A DNA stretch of 5,361 nt from JAAYXU01 sp050942555. Lineage in GTDB: Bacteria; Bacillota; Clostridia; Christensenellales; UMGS416. Under the pieces are notes generated by a model. It searched no databases. It was not told the DNA's origin and worked only from the letters and a program-made list of their open reading frames with translations. Position 1 is the first letter of the stretch, and each line of letters starts with the position of its first letter. Shown here one piece after another: positions 1 through 3,885 of this stretch. The stretch covers positions 1 to 5,361 of the forward strand of contig JBMNNN010000146.1 of the NCBI GenBank assembly GCA_050942555.1, given 5' to 3'. Position numbers and translations under genes: made by a program.

Positions 1-23
1 ATAGGTTCGGTCTGTCCCGGATG

Positions 24-29
24 AAAGGA
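24..29 (+). promoter_or_regulatory. Ribosome binding site of the glycosyltransferase gene
   Basis: AAAGGA lies 7 bases before the ATG at 37, which is good Shine-Dalgarno spacing and supports that start. The first 24 bases can also be read as a short open frame ending in TGA at 22-24. That frame could be the tail of an upstream gene overlapping this site, but 7 codons are too few to call. No promoter is visible before the window edge. Confidence 0.7.
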
Positions 30-36
30 TACTTTT

Positions 37-1299
37 ATGGAAACGATATCATTTCTCAACTACCTCATTGCGATGGTGTTCATGATCTGCTACTCGTACC
101 AGTTCGTGTACATGATCGTCGCGCTCCTGCGCAAACCCGCGCCCCTGCCTGCGGCCAGCCCCCGGCGCTATGCGGTCGCGATATCTGCGCGCAACGAGCA
201 GGCCGTCATCGCGCAGCTCATAGACAGCATACGCCGCCAGAAGTACCCGGCGGAGTGCATCGATATATTCGTCGTAGCCGACAACTGCACCGACGAAACG
301 GCCGCGGTCGCGCGGCAGGCCGGGGCCGTCGTGTGGGAGCGCTCGAACAGGCAGTACGTGGGCAAGGGCTACGCGCTGGCGTTTCTGTTCGGCTGCATCG
401 AGGAAACCCGGGGCCTTGGCACGTACGACGGCTATTTCATATTCGACGCGGACAATCTGCTGGACGAGCAGTATATCGCGCGTATGAACGACGTTTTTTC
501 GGCCGGATACCGGATCGTCACCAGCTACCGCAATTCAAAGAACTACGCGAGCAACTGGATCTCTGCCGGATACTCGCTGTGGTTTATACGCGAGTCACGC
601 TATTTGAACGGGGCAAGGATGCTCCTCGGGACGAGCTGCGCCGTTTCGGGCACCGGTTTTCTCGTGCACCGCGACATCATACTGCGCAACGGCGGATGGA
701 ATCATTTCCTGCTGACCGAGGATATCGAGTTCACGGTGGACAGCATACTGCAGGGCGAGCGCATCGGGTACTGCCACGACGCGATACTCTACGACGAGCA
801 GCCTGTCACGTTCGGCCAGTCGTGGCGGCAGCGTCTGCGGTGGGCCAAGGGATTCCTGCAGGTATTCCACAACTATGGGACAAAAATGCTCAGGGGCATA
901 TTCGCATACGGCGGCTTTTCCTGCTTTGATATGATGATGGCGATATTCCCGGCGATACTTCTGACGATAACGGGCGCGCTGCTCAACGCGGCCGGCGCGG
1001 TCGTCAGCTTTCTCTACTACGACTGGGACACACTGACGCTGCTGCGCTCGGTATTCGAGACGCTGCGCAACGCCTACGGGCTGCTTTTCGCGGTAGGACT
1101 AGTCACCGTCGTCACCGAATGGCGGCGCATACACTGCGGCGCGCTCCAGAAGATATTCTATACGTTCACGTTCCCGCTTTTTATGTTCACGTATATACCG
1201 ATATCGGTCACGGCGCTGTTTAAGAAGGTCGAGTGGACGCCTATCGGCCACTCGATAGCAAAATCGCTCGACGACGTGCGCTCCCCGTCGGAGCGCTAG
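37..1299 (+). CDS. Membrane-anchored family 2 glycosyltransferase (processive-type motifs)
   Basis: A 420-residue inverting GT-A glycosyltransferase that should sit in the cytoplasmic membrane and transfer a sugar from a nucleotide-sugar donor. Residues 7-31 form an N-terminal membrane helix. The catalytic domain follows with ARNE (51-54), ADNCTD (81-86, base-binding Asp82), DAD (137-139, the metal-binding DxD), TED (227-229, likely catalytic base Asp229) and QRLRW (265-269), the QxxRW motif of cellulose, chitin, hyaluronan and poly-GlcNAc synthases. Further helices lie near 297-328 (one or two), 346-362 and 373-395. It is much shorter than BcsA and has no PilZ domain. All key residues are present, so it should be active. 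Sugar and acceptor cannot be told from sequence; an exopolysaccharide or glycolipid role is inference. The start is set by the Shine-Dalgarno site at 24-29. The gene converges on rlmH, and no partner genes are in view. Confidence 0.93.
   Translation: METISFLNYLIAMVFMICYSYQFVYMIVALLRKPAPLPAASPRRYAVAISARNEQAVIAQLIDSIRRQKYPAECIDIFVVADNCTDETAAVARQAGAVVWERSNRQYVGKGYALAFLFGCIEETRGLGTYDGYFIFDADNLLDEQYIARMNDVFSAGYRIVTSYRNSKNYASNWISAGYSLWFIRESRYLNGARMLLGTSCAVSGTGFLVHRDIILRNGGWNHFLLTEDIEFTVDSILQGERIGYCHDAILYDEQPVTFGQSWRQRLRWAKGFLQVFHNYGTKMLRGIFAYGGFSCFDMMMAIFPAILLTITGALLNAAGAVVSFLYYDWDTLTLLRSVFETLRNAYGLLFAVGLVTVVTEWRRIHCGALQKIFYTFTFPLFMFTYIPISVTALFKKVEWTPIGHSIAKSLDDVRSPSER
1278..1296 (+). other. GC-rich hairpin at the 3' end of the glycosyltransferase gene
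   Basis: A perfect 7 bp inverted repeat (GCGCTCC, 5-base loop CCGTC, GGAGCGC) covers the last codons just before the TAG at 1297-1299. No T-run follows on either strand, so it is not a standard intrinsic terminator. It may be an RNA 3'-end barrier, part of a Rho-dependent end, or a by-product of coding for a Ser/Arg tail. The gap to the convergent rlmH end is only 22 bp (1300-1321) and holds no better candidate. Confidence 0.35.
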
Positions 1300-1321
1300 C
1301 CGCCCTCCGGTTCGCCCCCGC

Positions 1322-1798
1322 CTACTTATGGTACGGCTCGCCCCGGATTATGCGAAATCCCCTGTATATCTGCTCGAGAAGAATGACCCGCATCAGCTGG
1401 TGCGGGTAGGTCATCGCGCCAAAGGATACGCAGTGGGCGGCGTGCGCGGTAAACTCCGCGGGAAACCCGAGCGAGCCGCCGATCAGAAACGCCATTCGCT
1501 TTCCGGCCATTTCGTGGATCCCAAGGAATGCCGCAAATTCCTCGCTGGTCATCGCGGTGCCCCTGCGATCCAGCGCGACCGTCACCGCGCCCTGGGGCAC
1601 CTTCTCGCGCAGCGCGTCGCATTCCTGCCGGCGTATCCGCTCTGCCATGCGCTCGGATAGGCTTGCGGGAGCCGGCAGATCGGGTACCTCTGTGAGCGTC
1701 AGCCGGCAATACCGCGAAAGCCGCCGCGCATACTCGTCGACGGCATCCCGATAGAAGCGCTCCCCGAGCCTGCCTACCGCCACTACGTCGATCTGCAT
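1322..1798 (-). CDS. rlmH: 23S rRNA (pseudouridine1915-N3)-methyltransferase RlmH
   Basis: A 158-residue SPOUT-class methyltransferase, close to the usual 155-160. RlmH uses S-adenosylmethionine to methylate N3 of pseudouridine 1915 in helix 69 of 23S rRNA, acting on assembled 70S ribosomes as a homodimer. The N-terminus (MQIDVVAVG) fits the family. The knotted SAM-binding site is visible as LIGGSLGF (105-112) and as the C-terminal block from SFGAMTYPHQLMR (125-137) to the terminal EPYHK (154-158), whose last residues are needed for activity. A longer in-frame start at 1966 is rejected because it would add 56 non-homologous residues overlapping the CPBP gene. The ATG at 1798 is 5 bases past the CPBP stop, with a short AGGA (1802-1805) overlapping that stop, so translational coupling is likely. 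This is the S. aureus orfX family, but nothing here suggests an SCC-type insertion. Confidence 0.97.
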   Translation of the reverse strand: MQIDVVAVGRLGERFYRDAVDEYARRLSRYCRLTLTEVPDLPAPASLSERMAERIRRQECDALREKVPQGAVTVALDRRGTAMTSEEFAAFLGIHEMAGKRMAFLIGGSLGFPAEFTAHAAHCVSFGAMTYPHQLMRVILLEQIYRGFRIIRGEPYHK

Positions 1799-1803
1799 AC
1801 TTC

Positions 1804-2766
1804 CTATAGTCCCGGCGGCCCGAGCACGCCAAAGAGCTGCAGCGCCCTTGCCAGCAGCACCGCTACCAACAGGATCGCGCTCACCCAGATCGGTGTATAG
1901 TGCCAGGCCCGCGCGGGGAGGCCCGGCTGGGCAGCCGGGGGCCGCGTGATCTTCCGGTAGCCCCACGCGAGGGCCGCAAACGCGCCCGCGCCCAGCGCCG
2001 CCAGCACGCCGTAGAGGAGCAGCGAGTAGGCGAGCGTCGCGGGATCGGCGATCAGCGCGGGATCCGACTCGATGAGCTCAGGCGGCAGCTCAATGCTCTG
2101 CGAGGCGTAGAGCAAAAGCACCTGTATCGCGTTATTGGCCGCGTGAAACGCGACCGACGGCCATATCGAGCCCGAGCGCAGCGCGAGCCATCCCAGCAGC
2201 AGTCCATACAGCAGCGTAAAGGGCAGCGACTCCACCGATGTGTGCATGAGCATGAAAAGGAGCGACGTGACCAGTAACGCCGACGCGGTTCTTCCGCGCC
2301 GCGAGAGGGCCGGCAGAAGCACGCCGCGGAACAGAAACTCCTCGGCGACAGCGGCCGACACCGCGATCGAAACAACGCCCAGCAGCATGCGGGCGGGCGT
2401 ATCCATCGCGGGAAAGACCGCCTGGGCAGGCTTTCCGCCAAGGCTGCCTATGAGCGACAACCAGATAAGCTGTATGAATACGATCACGATGTATCCACAA
2501 AAGGCCATCATGATCGCAATCGCGACCTGTCCGGCCGTGCACCGCCTGATGCCCAGCGACGCGATCCCGACGCGCCGAGTGAGCGCGTACAGCGCGCCGG
2601 GAACGAGAAAGCAGCCGATCTCGACGAGTATCGTGACGGTGTGCCAGTTGTCTCCGCCCTCCAGATATTCGGGCGCCAGTAACGGTATCAGCATCGCAGC
2701 CGTAATGAAGAGGACCGTTGAGACGAGCAGTATGCACCCGGCCTCCAGTACGCTCAGTTTTCGCAT
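1804..2766 (-). CDS. CPBP (CAAX protease/Abi) family intramembrane metalloprotease
   Basis: A 320-residue polytopic membrane protein of the CPBP family, relatives of the Rce1 prenyl-protein protease. The three active-site motifs are intact: EEFLFR (142-147, Glu142/Glu143/Arg147), FMLMH (171-175, Phe171/His175) and HAANN (208-212, His208/Asn212). About seven or eight hydrophobic helices are visible, including 10-30, 45-62, 81-105, 128-141, 161-175, 184-196, 246-268 and 293-311. Bacterial members include bacteriocin self-immunity proteins and regulators such as S. aureus MroQ; substrates are mostly unknown, and none can be inferred here. The start is the ATG at 2766, 7 bases after an AAGGAG site; a longer frame from 2859 is rejected because it runs back through the promoter. 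The gene is first in an operon with rlmH, and nearly all of the 3' extension after His208/Asn212 is poorly conserved-looking linker plus helices. Confidence 0.92.
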   Translation of the reverse strand: MRKLSVLEAGCILLVSTVLFITAAMLIPLLAPEYLEGGDNWHTVTILVEIGCFLVPGALYALTRRVGIASLGIRRCTAGQVAIAIMMAFCGYIVIVFIQLIWLSLIGSLGGKPAQAVFPAMDTPARMLLGVVSIAVSAAVAEEFLFRGVLLPALSRRGRTASALLVTSLLFMLMHTSVESLPFTLLYGLLLGWLALRSGSIWPSVAFHAANNAIQVLLLYASQSIELPPELIESDPALIADPATLAYSLLLYGVLAALGAGAFAALAWGYRKITRPPAAQPGLPARAWHYTPIWVSAILLVAVLLARALQLFGVLGPPGL

Positions 2767-2773
2767 ATCGAAT

Positions 2774-2779
2774 CTCCTT
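2774..2779 (-). promoter_or_regulatory. Ribosome binding site of the CPBP protease gene
   Basis: On the minus strand AAGGAG lies 7 bases before the ATG at 2766. It is strong enough to decide the start in favour of the 320-residue protein over the longer in-frame reading. Confidence 0.85.
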
Positions 2780-2806
2780 GCGCCCGAATCGGATAATAAC
2801 GGTTTC

Positions 2807-2835
2807 AGCATACAGAAGGACGGGCGGATTGTCAA
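2807..2835 (-). promoter_or_regulatory. Sigma-A-type promoter for the CPBP-rlmH operon
   Basis: Read on the minus strand, a perfect TTGACA (2830-2835) is followed after exactly 17 bases by TATGCT (2807-2812), a four-of-six match to TATAAT. Transcription would begin near 2800, giving a leader of about 34 bases before the protease ATG. There is no room for a riboswitch in that leader. Confidence 0.8.
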
Positions 2836-2863
2836 TCTGTTTCGGCGATATGGAGCCAATTAC

Positions 2864-2878
2864 TGCCCGTGCAGGGCA
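2864..2878. promoter_or_regulatory. Inverted repeat TGCCC-N5-GGGCA, possible operator
   Basis: A perfect 5 bp inverted repeat with a 5-base centre lies midway between the two divergent promoters. It is upstream of both -35 boxes, where an activator or a shared repressor could bind. Five-base arms can occur by chance, so this is only a candidate. Confidence 0.25.
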
Positions 2879-2887
2879 TTCGCTCCC

Positions 2888-2907
2888 AAAACAATTTTAT
2901 TTGTTTT
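2888..2907. promoter_or_regulatory. Inverted repeat AAAACAA-N6-TTGTTTT over the lipoprotein -35 box
   Basis: A perfect 7 bp inverted repeat with a 6-base centre (TTTTAT) whose right arm covers the -35 hexamer of the lipoprotein promoter. A protein bound here would compete with RNA polymerase, so an operator is plausible. The sequence is AT-rich, and chance or DNA curvature is also possible. A role as a terminator for leftward transcription is unlikely because the stem is A/T only. Confidence 0.35.
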
Positions 2908-2929
2908 TCCCATTGTGGTATAGTATAAT
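2901..2929 (+). promoter_or_regulatory. Sigma-A-type promoter for the lipoprotein gene
   Basis: A perfect TATAAT (2924-2929) stands 17 bases after TTGTTT (2901-2906), a weak -35 that matches only the TTG. The likely start of transcription is a purine around 2934-2936, giving a leader of about 40 bases. A consensus -10 with a poor -35 under an inverted repeat suggests a regulated rather than a constant promoter, which is inference. Confidence 0.75.
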
Positions 2930-2963
2930 ATGGACAGTGCCAGGTATCGCCAATAAAGAATAC

Positions 2964-2969
2964 GAGGTG
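2964..2969 (+). promoter_or_regulatory. Ribosome binding site deciding a TTG start
   Basis: GAGGTG lies 6 bases before TTG at 2976. The GTG at 2967 is in frame too, but it is part of this site and has no Shine-Dalgarno of its own. The TTG start also places Lys-Lys directly at the N-terminus, as expected for a signal peptide. Confidence 0.8.
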
Positions 2970-2975
2970 AATGAT

Positions 2976-3833
2976 TTGAAAAAGTCTACATTATTACTCT
3001 GTCTCATACTCTCCCTGCTCATGATACTCATGACCGCTTGTGGCAAAAGCGCCACACAGCGCATCGGCGGCGAAGAGGACGATACCCCGGCGCAGACACA
3101 GGATGCGGGCGATGATGACGACAGAGACGACGAGGAACCGGATCACGGGGACGATGACAACGAGGCTCCGGACGACGACCAGGGCACGGACACGCCGTCC
3201 ACTACCGATGCGTCGGTAGCGGGGGCCTATACCCGGTACATCGAGGCAAAGAGCGAATCCTATGACAAACTGAATGCCGTGATAGAGGCAAACGATACAT
3301 TGGCCTTGTCTCTGGGCCTGGCGCTTCTTCCCATCGCGATGATAGACCTGGCGGCCATACCGATGACTCTGCTGCAGGCCGACAATACCGCGGCGCAGGC
3401 TGCCGCGGGCTTCCTTAGCCTTAACAATATGACGCTGGAAAACGACGGACGTCATTTTAGTATGAGCTATAAATCCGATGAGGGTGAGTCATATGTATGG
3501 GAAGGCGATTTCGACGCCGCGACCGATTCGGTGACCTGCACGGTCAAAACCGACGACAAACTGAGCATGATCATTGAGTTCACGGGCGACCGCGGCTGGG
3601 CCGGCCAGCACTACATGCAAAACGACGACGGAACCTTCTCGATCATTAAATATATGTCGGTGGGCGACAACTACGGCTTCGGGATCACAAACAGCGTATC
3701 GGGCGAGCCCCCCAGCATATTTAAGAACAATCCTGATTCCTTCGATTATATCAAGGACTGCGAAACCTGGGTATGTTTTGTGGATGGCAAGGGCGAGTCG
3801 ATGTACGACGGAGAAATCACCAAATTCGAATGA
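2976..3833 (+). CDS. Hypothetical lipoprotein with acidic linker
   Basis: A 285-residue protein I do not recognise. It begins with a lipoprotein signal peptide: MKK, a hydrophobic core to about residue 19, and lipobox MTAC with Cys22 as the site for lipidation, so it should be anchored on the outer face of the membrane. Residues 33-70 are a low-complexity linker very rich in Asp and Glu with some Pro and Gly. The rest (about 80-285) looks folded: a helical part with a marked hydrophobic stretch at 108-133, then a beta-rich half with alternating polar and aromatic residues (for example FSMSYKS at 161-167 and SYVWEGDF at 172-179). Two cysteines (262 and 267) lie five apart and might form a disulphide. 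I see no enzyme motif. It is monocistronic, with its own promoter and terminator. The start is TTG at 2976; the in-frame reading back to 2718 runs through the promoter and is rejected. Confidence 0.88.
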   Translation: MKKSTLLLCLILSLLMILMTACGKSATQRIGGEEDDTPAQTQDAGDDDDRDDEEPDHGDDDNEAPDDDQGTDTPSTTDASVAGAYTRYIEAKSESYDKLNAVIEANDTLALSLGLALLPIAMIDLAAIPMTLLQADNTAAQAAAGFLSLNNMTLENDGRHFSMSYKSDEGESYVWEGDFDAATDSVTCTVKTDDKLSMIIEFTGDRGWAGQHYMQNDDGTFSIIKYMSVGDNYGFGITNSVSGEPPSIFKNNPDSFDYIKDCETWVCFVDGKGESMYDGEITKFE

Positions 3834-3847
3834 TATAAAGGCAGGAA

Positions 3848-3871
3848 AGAGCCGCCCTGACGGGCGGCTCT
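3848..3871 (+). terminator. Intrinsic terminator of the lipoprotein gene
   Basis: A perfect 10 bp GC-rich stem (AGAGCCGCCC / GGGCGGCTCT) closes a TGAC loop, starting 14 bases after the lipoprotein stop. A T-rich stretch follows at 3877-3891 after a 5-base offset (CTCAA), slightly further than in ideal terminators. The T-rich stretch overlaps the TAA of rho (3886-3888), so the two convergent genes share this interval. For leftward transcripts the same stem is followed by a short pyrimidine run (TTTCCTGCCTTT), so it may work weakly in both directions. Confidence 0.85.
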
Positions 3872-3885
3872 CTCAATTTATTTTT

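Noticed and set aside
1..24. Possible tail of an upstream gene ending in TGA at 22-24
   Set aside because: Seven codons are too few to support a gene; it is noted only in the ribosome-site entry.
21..929. A 302-residue open frame in another frame of the glycosyltransferase gene
   Set aside because: Its translation is Arg/His/Pro-rich with no domain, and the overlapping frame carries all GT2 motifs. It is a by-product of GC-rich codon use.
1322..1345. SCC-type attachment site at the 3' end of rlmH
   Set aside because: The family's conserved PYHK end is present, but there is no flanking direct repeat, recombinase gene or shift in composition in view.
1799..1966. Longer start for RlmH
   Set aside because: The extra 56 residues overlap the protease gene and have no family match; MQIDVV at 1798 is the normal RlmH start.
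2767..2859. N-terminal extension of the CPBP protease
   Set aside because: The extension crosses the operon's own -10 and -35 region and lacks a ribosome site, while the ATG at 2766 has AAGGAG at 7 bases.
2718..2975. N-terminal extension of the lipoprotein back to 2718
   Set aside because: It would run through both promoters and bury the signal peptide; the TTG at 2976 with its GAGGTG site explains the protein.
2767..2975. Riboswitch or small RNA in the divergent interval
   Set aside because: Both leaders are about 34-40 bases, too short for a riboswitch, and no small RNA with its own promoter and terminator is visible.
3108..3182. Tandem DNA repeat in the lipoprotein linker
   Set aside because: Repeated GAC/GAT codons encode an acidic stretch, but there is no regular unit length, so it is low complexity rather than a true tandem repeat.
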